Positions 25,027-36,600 are shown, numbered from the stretch's first letter. The stretch: DNA of 64,000 nt from Chryseosolibacter sp040902445 (GCA_040902445.1 JBBDXJ010000302.1:6195-70194), one strand, 5' to 3'. Made by a program: numbers and translations. Notes: generated by a model from the sequence alone, not told the origin.

Positions 25027-25866
25027 TTGTGTTTAAAATTTAATAGTCGGAGACTCTCATATCCCGGCTACAGTGAAATGCTAACCGGATTTGTTGACCG
25101 GCGTATCAGGTCAAACGATCCGATCGAAAATCCAAATTACACCGTGTTGGAATTTATTCACCGGCAACCAGGATTCGAAAACAAGGTAGCTGCCTTTGCA
25201 ACATGGGAAGTTTTCCCTTTTATTCTGCGTGAAGAGACGTCGGCAATTCCCGTTTACGTCGCAAACGAATTAATAAAGTCGGCGATTCCTGTAAGCATTC
25301 CTGGTGATGAGGAACCAGGAGTTCATGATTATTCTACAATCGGCGATAGCGTCACTTTTTATTCCGCGTTGTCGTTTCTAAAAAGCCGAATGCCAAGGGT
25401 ATTGTTTATCGGCTTTGATGGAACGGATCATCAGGCGCATGTCGGGGACTATGGGAAATACCTCTCCGCTGCCCATCATGCGGACGAAATGATATCACGG
25501 TTATGGACATGGTTGCAATCTCAGCTCAGTTACAAGGATCAGACAGCGCTCGTTGTTACAACCGATCATGGAAGGGGAAAAGGCCATCGTGGTAGCTGGA
25601 AAAATCACGGACGTCTTGCGTTCGGGTCCGGGCAGGCATGGTTTGCCGTTATCGGCCCGGGAACGCGCGCCTACGGCGAAATGAAAAATGAAGCACGTTA
25701 TTCCCTTGGCCAGGTTGCGAAAACCGCTGCCGCGGTACTGGGGCTTGACTACTACAATGTTAAGCCGGTCGGAGATGCGATTGAAACAATGTATGAGCCA
25801 GGATTACCCGGCGCCTTTCCTTCAGAAAGGGCTAGCGGAAAATTGCAAACATTGTTACAGGAATAG
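25027..25866 (+). pseudogene. Type I phosphodiesterase/alkaline-phosphatase-like protein, 5'-truncated
   Basis: C-terminal two-thirds of a secreted alkaline-phosphatase-superfamily protein. The recognisable sequence starts abruptly at LSYPGYSEMLTGFVDRRIRS, where intact relatives have about 90 upstream residues including the signal peptide, the first metal Asp and the segment leading to the Thr/Ser nucleophile. Later motifs are intact: LFIGFDGTDHQAHVGDYGKY (Asp and His metal ligands) and LVVTTDHGRGKGHRGSWKNH (Asp-His pair). The only in-frame starts are a TTG at 25027 and internal codons, and there is no export signal, so I call it a truncated pseudogene. It follows the DUF4185 gene by 74 bp. 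Confidence 0.7.
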
Positions 25867-26382
25867 TCTTTTGGTAATTTGATAAGCAACCCAAAGATTT
25901 CTATGGAGTCGAAGGAAACCTGTGGGTACAGGTACAAACACGTTTTAAAGATTGAGTCGGCATAATTTATACGGTGTTGGAGCACAATTTATTTTGCCAA
26001 CCAGCCTGACGTATTAAGTATTTGATAGTACAACCTGATCCACGTAACCTTTTTTTACGCAGTTTCAGGCACCTGGCTGGAAACACCATAGCGGTTGAAA
26101 CCAATGCTCCTTCAAGTGTGAATATGGGACTTACTAAATCACTTAGCAAACCGGGACAATATATTCTGTCACTCGTCAATACCACTTCCGGGCCGGTTGA
26201 CCTATTCGCGAACTGATTCCTCCTTCCTTGCCTGGTTATTTTTGCTACAAATTTCAGATAGATATCCGTATCTTCAGTGATTACTTTTTTCAAAACTGCT
26301 CCGGGCTCAATATGTCTGATCCCTTGCGGGACTGGGAATATTCCGATCCGGCAGCGACCAGTTTTTAGTCTAATTAAGCCAC
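25867..26382. other. Intergenic stretch containing a glycosidase remnant
   Basis: About 500 bp. Apart from the remnant at 26052-26234 I find nothing coding with confidence. The overlapping frame on the minus strand (about 25967-26413) shows no domain and is read as the shadow of the decayed + strand sequence. Confidence 0.35.
26052..26234 (+). pseudogene. C-terminal remnant of a secreted glycoside hydrolase-like protein
   Basis: Reads LRSFRHLAGNTIAVETNAPS then SVNMGLTKSLSKPGQYILSL and VNTTSGPV, then needs a one-base shift to continue RELIP. This block resembles the distal beta domain of large secreted GH proteins with a beta-galactosidase-trimerisation-like region (HLAG.T..VETNAPSSV and ...LSLVNTTSGP...RELIP). 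Start, catalytic part and true end are missing. Confidence 0.4.
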
Positions 26383-27933
26383 ATGGATATGAAACAAAAG
26401 GACAAACATTCAATGGAAGCCGGCCTGACAGTCATCCGCAATTCACGGCGGGAGTTCCTGAAAAACAGCGCAGCCCTTGCAACGCTTGCGACCACGGGTC
26501 CACTGGCGGGATTTTCGGAGTTGCATGCGCAGAGACCTACGGCCGCCAGCATGATCAACGGCATTCAAGTTGGGGCGGTTTCTTTTGTAGATGAAGGAGT
26601 CGAAAAAGTGCTTGATACCCTGCAAAAGCGCGGAGGGGTGAATACCATATTTCTAACCACCTTCACGTACGGACGGGGTCTATCCGGACGGCAAATTCCC
26701 GGACATCCGTTTCCCGATCACGGGTCGCAGGAGTCGGACGACAAGACTTTTCACGGCGGAAATTACGCTACACCGCACGCCGGGTTTTATCAAAAAACAA
26801 TTCTTAAAAAAACACGTGCTACCGAACATGGTAATCTGGACATCGTGGCTGCTGTATTGCCTGCGGCTAAGAAACGCGGTATGAAGGTTTTCTGTTCAGT
26901 TGAAGATCAATGGCGATCTGATGTTCCTGGTGTAAACGAATGTGCTGAGATTGATCTGCAAGGCCGCAAGGCGCGCACACTATGTCTCTTCAAATCCGAT
27001 GTTCGAGAATTCTGGACCGGCTTGGTTACCGACCTCTGCAAGTCCTACGATATCGACGGCATCCTTTTTTTCAACGAACGCAACGGCCCGCTGTTGACTG
27101 CGCTCGGAGCTAGTCACTTCCAAACTATCGATTCATCTCGCGTCACATGTTTCTGCGAAGACCATGAGCGCGCGGCGAGGGAGCATGGTATCAACTTTGA
27201 CCGAGCAAAGGAAGGTTACCAGAAACTCGACCAGTTCGTGCAGGCCTCGCTCAAAGATCAGCGACCAAGTGATGGTTACTATGTTGAATTCCAGCGTCTG
27301 CTCGTGAAATATCCCGAAATCGTAGCGTATGACCAGCTGTTCGATTTTGCCAAACACCAGGTGCTCAAAGAGGTAAATGCATCGGTGAAAGCAGTTGACA
27401 AAAACTTGCAGGTTGGTTTTCACATAGAGCATGTGAATTCTTTCAATCCTTTCTTCCGCGCCACGCGCAGTTATGAAGAACTGGCAACCATGGCTGACTT
27501 TCTGAAAGTCGTGGCATACAATAATTGTGGCGGAGAACGTTACGCCAGGTTTATCCGCAATATTGGCTCGACTATCTTCCGCGATGTTCCGCAGGAAGAA
27601 TTGTGGCGGTTCAATAACCACCTCCTGGGCTACGGCAAAGATGAAGCCTCACTCGATAACCTTCCCAAAGCCGGGCTTTCAGCGGATTACGTCTTCCGTG
27701 AAACTAAGCGCGCGATTGAAGGGGTAAAAGGAAAGATGCTCATCCTGCCTGGCATTGATATCGGCATTCCTACTGATACGGGCAGCCGCAAAGCTTCACC
27801 GGAAGACACCTACGCAGCCACGCTCGCCGCTTATAAAGCCGGCGCGAATGGAGTCATTCTGTCGCGCAAGTACTCTGAAATGTCTCTGGCGAATCTGGAC
27901 GCTGCAGGACGTGCAGTACGAGACGGTACTTAA
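26383..27933 (+). CDS. TAT-exported TIM-barrel protein, glycoside hydrolase-like
   Basis: 516 aa with a twin-arginine signal (IRNSRREFLKNSAALATLAT then TGPLAGFSELHAQ). The mature part looks like a (beta/alpha)8 barrel of the hypothetical-glycosyl-hydrolase type: INGIQVGAVSFVDEGVEKVL, NTIFLTTFTYGRGL, KKRGMKVFCSVEDQW, SYDIDGILFFNERNGPL, QVGFHIEHVNSFNPFFRA, FLKVVAYNNCGGERYARF, GKMLILPGIDIGIPTDTG and ANGVILSRKYSEMSLANLDA. The Glu in FFNERNGP and the Glu in HIEHVNS sit at the ends of consecutive strands as a catalytic pair would, but this is inference. The alternative start at 26389 changes nothing important. It lies 94 bp before a second large hydrolase and likely shares its transcript. Confidence 0.7.
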   Translation: MDMKQKDKHSMEAGLTVIRNSRREFLKNSAALATLATTGPLAGFSELHAQRPTAASMINGIQVGAVSFVDEGVEKVLDTLQKRGGVNTIFLTTFTYGRGLSGRQIPGHPFPDHGSQESDDKTFHGGNYATPHAGFYQKTILKKTRATEHGNLDIVAAVLPAAKKRGMKVFCSVEDQWRSDVPGVNECAEIDLQGRKARTLCLFKSDVREFWTGLVTDLCKSYDIDGILFFNERNGPLLTALGASHFQTIDSSRVTCFCEDHERAAREHGINFDRAKEGYQKLDQFVQASLKDQRPSDGYYVEFQRLLVKYPEIVAYDQLFDFAKHQVLKEVNASVKAVDKNLQVGFHIEHVNSFNPFFRATRSYEELATMADFLKVVAYNNCGGERYARFIRNIGSTIFRDVPQEELWRFNNHLLGYGKDEASLDNLPKAGLSADYVFRETKRAIEGVKGKMLILPGIDIGIPTDTGSRKASPEDTYAATLAAYKAGANGVILSRKYSEMSLANLDAAGRAVRDGT

Positions 27934-28027
27934 AGTAAAGAGTTGAAGCAAGGTAGCCGTAAATTCTTTTTGTGCTGGCAATCCCATTTTCATAAACTGG
28001 ATTTCCATCCTATTAAATTATACTGTT

Positions 28028-30655
28028 ATGAAAAAAATGACTGGTTTTGTGAAGTGGCTGGGTTTCAATTCTATATTGTTTCTGCTGACAATCAATTTAA
28101 ATTGTTTAGGGGCGAACGAAAATCCTGAGGTGTCGATTGTAACGGATAAAACCCCAGGAGCTTCCGTTTCTCATGGCCTGACTAAACTTACGGACGTCTT
28201 GCAGGCAAAAGGTATCTCTTTCGAAAAAGTTTTTTCTCTCAATGCGGCCCGTGGCAAGTCAGTCATTGTAACAGGTCTGGCATATGGAGAGGGTGCGGCT
28301 GCGCAGATGCTGAAAGCAGGGAGCCGCAGTGTACCTCAAGTACCAGAGGCATTGACCATGTGGAAGACTGATTGGCAAAAGAAACCGGTTTGGGTAATTA
28401 GCGGTTTTGATGATCGAGGCCTTATGTATGGTCTGTTAGACATGGCCGACCGCATCAGCTGGGATACCGACGGGAAATCAATCATGAGTGAAGTGAAAGA
28501 AATCACGGAGAAACCAGATGTAACCGAACGTGCGGTTTCTGTCTACACCATGAACCGTTCCTATTGGGAAAGCAGGTTTTATGATGAAGCGTATTGGGCC
28601 CGGTATCTTGATATGTTGGCACAAAACCGGTTTAACTCGGTGGTGGTGATTTTCGGATATGAAAATGGCGGCTTTCTGGCCCCAGCTTATCCTTATTTCT
28701 TCGATGTTGAGGGCTTCCCCAACGTTCGGATGGTTGGCATTACTCCGGAAGAACAGCAACGTAATCTGGAAGCGTTCAACAATTTGATTAAAATGGCACA
28801 TGATAGGGGGATAAAATTTACGGTTGGTATTTGGGACCACATCTATAGAGGAGGCGTTCAGGGAGGAGGCATTCCCGGAACCATGGATGCACCTAACCAA
28901 CCTGCAGAAGGTTTGGTTTGGGGCGTTAATGCCGGTAATCTTATTTCATACAATAAAACTGCTTTGGCCAAGTTTGTCAAGCTAGTCCCGGATCTCGATG
29001 CCATACAATTCCGCATGCACAATGAATCCGGACTGAAAGAGGGCGAGCAGGAAACCTTCTGGCTGGATGTTTTCCGGATGATGAAAGAAACTGCTCCGCA
29101 TTTGCGCCTTGACCTGCGTGCAAAGGAGTTGCCCGAAGGGGTAATTCAGAGCGCGCTGGATGTCGGAATCAATTTCAGGATTACTACCAAATACTGGATG
29201 GAGCAGATGGGAATGCCCTATCATCCAACAAAGACCAATCCTGAAAAGAGCGCTATCCGGCACAGTTACGCATACCTCCTCCGTTATCCGAAACAATACA
29301 AAATGCATTGGAGACTATGGAATGGAGGAACCACACGTATTCTGTTATGGGGTAATCCGGAATATGCCCGCCGGTTTGCTGAAAGCACTCACCTGTACGA
29401 CGGTGATGGTTTCGAAGTGAACGAACCACTTGCTACCAAAATGGAAGCACAGCCACACGACGCTAAACCATTTGAGTTATTGAACCCTGAGTATCGTTAT
29501 TATGATTGGGAATTTGAGCGGTACTGGCATTTCTTTCAGGTGTTTGGCCGGATAAGCTATAATCCAGCTACATCACCGGATGTATGGAAAAAGGAATTTG
29601 TACGGCGGTTTGGCAGGAAAGCAGGGCCATTGGTTGAAAATGCCCTTCACCAGGCCAGTTGGATATTGCCCCGCGTCATTACCTCCTCCTACCCCTATAG
29701 TCTCTTCCCAACAACCCGGGGGTGGGCCGAAAAACAGCGGCTTGGCGATTTGCCTGTTTTTGCCAGGGCTCAATTAAGTGACATGCAGCAATTCGCCAGC
29801 TTAGACGAAGAAGCGAAGATACGGATAGAAGGCGGAGAGACAGCAAAGATCCTACCTTCTGCGAATAGCCTGTGGTTTAAGCGAACTTCATCGGATATCA
29901 ATAAGTTAATTGCCCAGGCAGAAAAAATTTTGGCGGATAATCAGAATAAAGAGTTCAATTCTGCCATTACTGACCTTAAAATCCTGTCCAATCTGGCGCT
30001 TTATCATTCGCGTAGAATACCTGCTGCAGTCAGTTATCGCATATTCGAACGCACTCAGGATGTTTCTGCACTTGATGACGCAATTACCCATGAACGAAAT
30101 GCTATTGAAGCATGGCGTCAGATTGTGTCGGCCGCCGCCGACGTTTACGCCGATGATTTAATGCTTGGCGTCTGTGTCGCAGACCTTTGCGGGCACTGGA
30201 AAGATGAGCTCGTTTCCCTGGAAAAAGGACTTACGGATCTGGAACAAAAAAGACAGCGCTTCAGGGTTGAAGCGGGTACTGTGAAGACTGAATCACACGA
30301 TCAACCTTTATCAAATGAAAATTATGATAAGCTGTTTCAGATCAAGCATGTGCCAGTTACCAGTATTCCGGCAGGCAAACCACTTTCGGTAAGTGCGCAG
30401 GTAAGCGTTCCGGCAGGTGTAAAATGGGTGCGGCTGCGTTACCGAAGTGTAAATCAGGATATGGAATATGAGACCTTGCAGATGCTTCCAACCGGAGAAA
30501 AAGGTTCATACCAGGTTACTGTTCCGGCGGATCAGATCAATTCCACGTGGGATTTCATGTACTTTATAGAAGTCATGGACAATAAAAGCAGAGGCAGAAT
30601 TTATCCCGATTTGAATAAAGAGACACCTTATAGGGTTGTAAAACTAATACGATAA
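28028..30655 (+). CDS. Secreted alpha-glucuronidase-like glycoside hydrolase
   Basis: 875-aa exported protein. Residues about 30-150 form a GH67/GH20-type N-terminal domain (PVWVISGFDDRGLMYGLLDM). The central TIM barrel starts TERAVSVYTMNRSYWESRFY and continues YLDMLAQNRFNSVVVIFGYE, GIKFTVGIWDHIYRGG, LDAIQFRMHNESGLKEGEQE, HLRLDLRAKELPEGVIQSAL, YKMHWRLWNGGTTRILLWG and YRYYDWEFERYWHFFQVFGR. The Glu in MHNESGL is the best acid/base candidate. Helices (about 520-740) and a beta-sandwich (about 770-875) follow. It resembles large Bacteroidota hydrolases of the glucuronidase/hexosaminidase-like clan without an assigned substrate. Removal of uronic acid would fit the neighbouring mannonate-dehydratase and esterase genes, but is inference. 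Confidence 0.7.
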   Translation: MKKMTGFVKWLGFNSILFLLTINLNCLGANENPEVSIVTDKTPGASVSHGLTKLTDVLQAKGISFEKVFSLNAARGKSVIVTGLAYGEGAAAQMLKAGSRSVPQVPEALTMWKTDWQKKPVWVISGFDDRGLMYGLLDMADRISWDTDGKSIMSEVKEITEKPDVTERAVSVYTMNRSYWESRFYDEAYWARYLDMLAQNRFNSVVVIFGYENGGFLAPAYPYFFDVEGFPNVRMVGITPEEQQRNLEAFNNLIKMAHDRGIKFTVGIWDHIYRGGVQGGGIPGTMDAPNQPAEGLVWGVNAGNLISYNKTALAKFVKLVPDLDAIQFRMHNESGLKEGEQETFWLDVFRMMKETAPHLRLDLRAKELPEGVIQSALDVGINFRITTKYWMEQMGMPYHPTKTNPEKSAIRHSYAYLLRYPKQYKMHWRLWNGGTTRILLWGNPEYARRFAESTHLYDGDGFEVNEPLATKMEAQPHDAKPFELLNPEYRYYDWEFERYWHFFQVFGRISYNPATSPDVWKKEFVRRFGRKAGPLVENALHQASWILPRVITSSYPYSLFPTTRGWAEKQRLGDLPVFARAQLSDMQQFASLDEEAKIRIEGGETAKILPSANSLWFKRTSSDINKLIAQAEKILADNQNKEFNSAITDLKILSNLALYHSRRIPAAVSYRIFERTQDVSALDDAITHERNAIEAWRQIVSAAADVYADDLMLGVCVADLCGHWKDELVSLEKGLTDLEQKRQRFRVEAGTVKTESHDQPLSNENYDKLFQIKHVPVTSIPAGKPLSVSAQVSVPAGVKWVRLRYRSVNQDMEYETLQMLPTGEKGSYQVTVPADQINSTWDFMYFIEVMDNKSRGRIYPDLNKETPYRVVKLIR

Positions 30656-30906
30656 CGATCAGTTTAACCACCCAGTTTTTTTAGCAGGAATCTTTTTCAT
30701 TATTCACCAAATCCAAATCAGAAGGCCTCCTAATGCATATCAGGTGCTTTCTTCCCTTGCAAAAAAAAGTGATTTATATCAACCTTCTTTTCACAAAATC
30801 ATTGAGTTCTGAATGATGATCGTTATTTCTTGCTTATAATTTTTTTACATTTAAGTATATCAGGTTTGGTTTTGAATTCTGAGCAATCTAAATAACTGAC
30901 TTACCA

Positions 30907-33300
30907 ATGAGGAGCAAGATTGATCGATTTTGGAAATATTATGCGTCGTTTGGCATTGGATGTCGCGTGATGCGAATTGCTATTCTTCTATTCGTTTTTC
31001 ATCTTGACTATTCCTCCGCCTCTGCACAATCCCCGGCTCTATCTGCCAGCACTCCTTTAAAGGAAAAGGGTGATCTCTCATCCTTGATGGTGGAAGGCAT
31101 TGACCGCTTTTTAACGAGCGAGACAAATCGTGTGCAGCAATCGCGGGCTGGTTTGTGGCATCGCGACTTCTCCAGTGCTGAGGCATTTAATAAATCGATC
31201 AGTGTTCAGCGTGATCTGCTGGCGCGTCAGGTTGGAGTGGTAGATGCCAGAGCGACACCCGAGATGAATGTACTGATAGACAAATCACAACAGTTTGCCC
31301 TTGAAACAAAAAATTGTACTATCCGCGCGGTTTCATGGAAGGTCCTGGATGGTAGGTATAAAGGGCTATACGCAGAAGGATTGCTCCTGCAACCTAAAGG
31401 AAAAGTTATTGCCAGGGTGGTAATGATACCGGATGCAGATGTGCTGCCGGAAGTTTTTGCTGGATTGGAAAAAACAAATGGACCAGGTTACGGCGTTGCA
31501 CGACGCTTTGCCGAGGCGGGGTGGGAGGTGATTGTTCCGGTGCTGGTCAGCCGGGAGGAAACTTTTTCCGGCAGTGACTTAATTGGGCGCTTTACAAACC
31601 AGCCACACCGTGAGTGGTTATATCGCCAGGCATTTGTACTCGGGCGACATGTTATTGGGTACGAACTTCAAAAAGTTTTTGCAGCTATTGATTGGTTCGA
31701 GTCCCGTAACAAGATAGAGGAACGTAATATTCCTATTGGTGTGGCTGGTTACGGAGAGGGGGGTTTACTCGCGTTGCATGCTGCGGCCCTGGATGAGCGT
31801 ATTTCTTGCGCCCTGGTCAGCGGATATTTTAACGTCCGCGAGCAAGTCTGGAGTGAACCAATTTATCGAAATGTTTTTGGATCCTTAAAGTACTTCGGTA
31901 ACGCAGAACTTGCTGTTATGGCCTGGCCGCGCCGCGTAATCATAGAGCATTCTACAGCTCCGGAAGTTTCGGGCCCACCCGTTGCATCCAACAAACGCTG
32001 GGGGGCTGCACCAGGTCGATTGAGTACCCCTAATATTTCCGTTCCTAAAGCCGAGTGGAACAGGGCAAAGGCGCTGCTGCCTGCAGATCAAATGCATCTT
32101 CGATGGCAGGATAATAAAGGTTCTGCCTTTGTTCAAGCCTTCTCACCTGCAGCCTTAAGTGAATTCGCCAGCGGCCTGAATGTAAGCATACCCGAAAACT
32201 TCTTTGCCTCATTATTATCTCCCCTTGAATCAGGCAATTGGCTTAATATCACACGTCGGCAGGAGCGTACAGTACGAGACATGGAGTATCAAACGCAAAG
32301 GGTGCTTGCTTTGTCCGAGCGGACACGCGATCGAAATTTCTGGCAGACTCTTGCAGGCGATACCACTTCACAGCAATCTGTTAAGTCGGCCCATCGCCAA
32401 AGATTCTGGGATGTGATCGGCCGGCTTCCGACTCCCTCTATGCCAGCCAATCCCCGTGTTCGCACCTTACAGGAAACGGAAAAGTGGACTAGTTATGAAG
32501 TGATGCTGGATGTTTGGCCTGAAGTGTTCGCATGGGGAATTTTGCTCATCCCCAAGGATATTCAGCCAGGGGAAAAACGTCCGGCCGTCGTCTGCCAGCA
32601 TGGTCTCGAGGGTTTACCTTTGGACGTGGTAACTACGGACCCGAAGACGAGGGCATTTGAATACTATCAAGGTTTTGCAGTGCGCCTCGCCGAGCGCGGC
32701 TATGTTGTTTTTGCTCCGCATAATCCATATCGCGGCGGCGACAAATTCCGGGTTTTGCAGCGAAAGGCTAATCCCATAGGCCTATCGTTATTCTCCGTTA
32801 TTACTGGCCAGCATCAGCGCATTGTTGAGTGGCTTGCACAACAATCCTTCATTGATCCGGGTCGTATCGGTTTTTACGGCTTGTCGTATGGAGGCAAAAC
32901 TGCCATGCGGGTCCCGGCCCTGGTGGAAGGTTATGCGCTGTCCATCTGCTCAGCGGATTTTAATGAGTGGGTGCGTAAAAACGCGAGCACGGATCACGAT
33001 GCCTTTAACAGCTACATGTTCACAAACGAGTATGAAATGCCTGAATGGGATCTTGGCCACACATTCAATTATGCGGAGATGGCAGCCTTGATTGCGCCAC
33101 GTCCTTTCATGGTTGAGCGCGGCCATTATGATCAGGTAGGGACTGACGAATGGGTGGCCTATGAATTCGCGAAGGTTCGCAGACACTATGATTTCATCGG
33201 ATTGCCAGGTTCAACTCTCATCGAGTATTTCAATGGCCCCCATTCCATTCACGGAAAAGGAACATTCGAGTTTCTTGATCACCATTTGAAAAGACGCTGA
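30907..33300 (+). CDS. Two-domain secreted alpha/beta-hydrolase (acetyl-xylan-esterase/dienelactone-hydrolase-like), first domain without nucleophile
   Basis: 797 aa counted from 30907; the ATG at 30970 (MRIAILLFVFHLDYSSASAQ) may be the true start since it begins the signal peptide. Two alpha/beta-hydrolase domains in tandem. The first (about 130-430) has the elbow VAGYGEGGLLALHAA, with Glu284 where the Ser nucleophile should be, so it is probably catalytically dead. The second (about 480-797) has GFYGLSYGGKTAMRV with Ser660, then HYDQVG (acid) and FNGPHSIHG (base), a complete triad as in acetyl-xylan-esterase-like S9/dienelactone hydrolases. It likely removes acyl groups from glycans. The first ~96 codons have been copied twice to 17.4-18.2 kb. 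Confidence 0.8.
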   Translation: MRSKIDRFWKYYASFGIGCRVMRIAILLFVFHLDYSSASAQSPALSASTPLKEKGDLSSLMVEGIDRFLTSETNRVQQSRAGLWHRDFSSAEAFNKSISVQRDLLARQVGVVDARATPEMNVLIDKSQQFALETKNCTIRAVSWKVLDGRYKGLYAEGLLLQPKGKVIARVVMIPDADVLPEVFAGLEKTNGPGYGVARRFAEAGWEVIVPVLVSREETFSGSDLIGRFTNQPHREWLYRQAFVLGRHVIGYELQKVFAAIDWFESRNKIEERNIPIGVAGYGEGGLLALHAAALDERISCALVSGYFNVREQVWSEPIYRNVFGSLKYFGNAELAVMAWPRRVIIEHSTAPEVSGPPVASNKRWGAAPGRLSTPNISVPKAEWNRAKALLPADQMHLRWQDNKGSAFVQAFSPAALSEFASGLNVSIPENFFASLLSPLESGNWLNITRRQERTVRDMEYQTQRVLALSERTRDRNFWQTLAGDTTSQQSVKSAHRQRFWDVIGRLPTPSMPANPRVRTLQETEKWTSYEVMLDVWPEVFAWGILLIPKDIQPGEKRPAVVCQHGLEGLPLDVVTTDPKTRAFEYYQGFAVRLAERGYVVFAPHNPYRGGDKFRVLQRKANPIGLSLFSVITGQHQRIVEWLAQQSFIDPGRIGFYGLSYGGKTAMRVPALVEGYALSICSADFNEWVRKNASTDHDAFNSYMFTNEYEMPEWDLGHTFNYAEMAALIAPRPFMVERGHYDQVGTDEWVAYEFAKVRRHYDFIGLPGSTLIEYFNGPHSIHGKGTFEFLDHHLKRR

Positions 33301-33607
33301 TGGCCCATCCTGCGTAATCCGCGTTCCGATTGTTTTAAAAGGGTGTTAGGAAATATCCGCTCAGCGCTTTAGAAAATCTGCGATTTTGGTTTAACTTATA
33401 ACTTCCGCTTCACGCGTAAACCAGTGGATAATATGTTAGTCAAAACAAAATTAAGAGGATATACACATGCGTCACAGGTCATCCAATACTTCGTCCTATA
33501 ATATTCCTTTTCAACTTGAAAATTCCAGAGGCATGCTACGTCGCTGTCGGTGGTTCACCAAACATTCAAAACTACATTGACGCAAACATAGAAAACAAGG
33601 TACAAGC
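33301..33607. other. Intergenic region before the DUF4962 gene
   Basis: 307 bp. A 37-codon frame from ATG 33466 with AGAGGA upstream (MRHRSSNTSSYNIPFQLENS) has no further support. An overlapping frame ending near 33609 (YVAVGGSPNIQNYIDANIEN) has some coding character. I see no operator palindrome or terminator. Confidence 0.3.
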
Positions 33608-36600
33608 ATGAAAAAACAAATTCTACTACGGATCCTGAGTTTGAGCGTGATAATTAATTGTGCAAATGCCCAGGACAGCGTTAACCGTATTCCATATATA
33701 CTCTTTAACGATTTCGAGACCGGCGAACTCTTCGGATGGGAAACCTATCCTTATGCTCAGGACATTGGGTTTGATGCACTTTATTTTGCACGCAAATCGC
33801 CAACTCACAAAGACAGCAAGTATGCCCTTGCCCGCCCATTTAAGGCACATGATACGAATGAGCTTTATCAGGGCTTTACAAAACGCTTAAATATGTACAC
33901 AAATGCCGATACGCATATTAAAGCTGCCGTTTATTTTCAGAGCGACCGGGATCCTGAATCTCTTGTATTATCTCTTGGTACTTTTGATGGAAGGCGGTAT
34001 TTGCATACGATCGAAAAACCTGTAGCCAACAAGTGGATTGAGCTGGATATTCCAATCAGGGCATTCACTTTAAACAGACAGTCTCTCAAAGCAGGCGAGC
34101 ATATCCAGGTGATTACCATCAAGGGAAGTTACCCGATCGTCAATTATCTTTTTACTTATACCATATTAATGGATGATTTCCAAATCAATGGTGAACGAGA
34201 TTCGCATTTTGTATCCTTGGAGCCTGTTTCAACAACCTTTGAGATGTTTGACATTTCCATTTTAAACAAGCATTTTTTCTATGGCGATGATATCAGCTTG
34301 AGAGTCGCGCCGGAAAGTAACATCACCCTTAAACAGGTGAGCGGTACCCTTGTCGACAGCCGCGGCAGGATAGTAAAAGATAAGTTACCGTTTACCCTGA
34401 ATGGAAAAGAATGGGTGAATGAATCAATCTATAAACTCGGTGAAAAGGATGAGCGTGGCCAGTGGGAAATCAGGCTTAAGGGGCACAGTGATTCGGGCGC
34501 AGAAGTCAATTGGGCATTCAGATTTCTTATGCCCGGAAAAAAAGTAAGCGAGCATCCTCGCCTCTTTTTCTCTGCTCAAGGACTCAAAGATCGCGTTGCA
34601 AATGAAAAATCGCCCGTAGCCAAGCGTATCCTGGACGGTGCCCTTGGGGAGAAAGATTTCATGAAAGTGCAAGTTGATGCAGTCAATCAAGGGGTAGACC
34701 GTACCGCAGAAAATCTTGTTGGCGGTCCTTATGCAAGGAACTCGGTTGGCTTTAACGCCTATGCGGAATGGCTTCATCCAAACAGCTCCTTGGCAAAGGT
34801 GATCGAGGAAGGAAGCCTGCATTATGCATTTACGGGCGACCGTGCAGCGGGGGAGCAAGCCAAAAAAGCCCTGATGAAGTTATGTTCCTTCTCTAAGTGG
34901 AACAGTGCCTGGATGTTTGAACGTAAATTCTGGACCTATTATCCGGTTGGTTATACTATTAAGCCTGTTGCCTACGGCTATGATATGTTATATGATCTTC
35001 TCACAGAAAAAGAACGGGCCTTTGTGAGGGAAGCCATCATGGAAAAAGGTCTGAAACTTTTTCACCGCGATATGGTAGAAATGAACCGGATGCCTTCCAA
35101 TCAGACAAATCATATTGCTGTTTTAGTTGCAGGGTTCGGGCTTGCAGCAACAGCTGTCTATGGTGATGACCCCGCTAATCCATATCTTGAACCCTACCTG
35201 TCGGGGATTATGACTAAAGCCAAAACATTTATAGACCGCACCTATTACGAAGACGGAAGCTATGGTGAACCCAAAAGCGGATATATGCATATGGCGACCA
35301 AAGATATCGTTGAGATACTGGCAGCCTTTGAAAGAAATTTTGGGGTCGATTATTCAACTACAACCAATGTTGAGAATTTTTATAAATATCCCCTTCAGGC
35401 CAGTTATTCAAACGGCCGAATGCAAGATTATGGCGATGGCGGTGGGCCAAATGGCAGCATGGTTCACTTGGGAAGCCTACTACATTCACAATGGTTCGTC
35501 CATCGCACGGGAAACCCGTATCTCTACCAATATGTTAAGCCATATTGGGAAGCCGGTAAGGGTGGATATCTGAGCTACCTCTGGTTCAGGGATGATATTA
35601 CTCCTGTTACAAGAGAAACTTTGCCGACTTCAAAGACTTTTGGCGCCCAGGGTATGGTCATGCGTTCTGGTTGGGATGATGCATCAACTATCATTAGCAC
35701 AAGGGTAGGCCCCAATTCAAACCATTATCATTATGATCAGGGAAGTTTCCAGATAATGACGAACGGGGATGCGCTACTCACTGATCCGGGTATAGGTGCC
35801 GGAGGCTACTACGCCAACCTGGAATTTCTGAGTTATAACGTACAGGCTATTGCACATAATGTGATGCTCGTTGATCATGATCCTGAAAGTCAGGCACCTG
35901 CCCATTACGATAATGGTATTAAAGCCCTGCGCGATTGGCCCCGGATGGTCCATACGTTTACCGGCAAGATCGCAGACGCGGTAGAGAGTGACTTGAGCTC
36001 GGTATATAAAGGTAAGCTGGATAAATATTCAAGGACACTCCTCTATACCAAATCCGGGTCACTTTTTATGTTCGACCAGGTTAAAAGTAAATCGTCTGAG
36101 GGGCATGTATATGACTGGCTTTTCCATGCCCCCCCAAATGCAGATAACCAGAGTTCAATAACCTATGGCGATCGCAGGATGACCATTGAACGACCGAATG
36201 CCCGGCTTACCCTCGATGTGATCTCACCCGAAATCTCTTCGTCAAGTATCCGTGAGAGAGGTAACGGTAAAATGTTATCAGAGAATTTCCTTACTCTGGT
36301 AAGCAAGTCCGAACTTACCGAGGTGAATTTCTTCGCCGCCATTGTGCCAGAGGTTAAAACCTCTGAAGGAGCGTACGCGCAAGCACCGAAAACAACACGC
36401 ATCGATGCTTCCGGGTGGCTCGGGGTAAAGGTTGAACATAGTAATGGTTCTGACATAGGATTCTTTAGAACTGGCCCCGAACAACCTGGAATTGCGGCAG
36501 GGTTTAAAAACAATGGCAAACATTTTACGGTATCCTTTGACAAGAGCGGTGCTTTGCTTAAAGCTTATTTTGAAGGAAGCTATTTTTCTGGATACGGATT

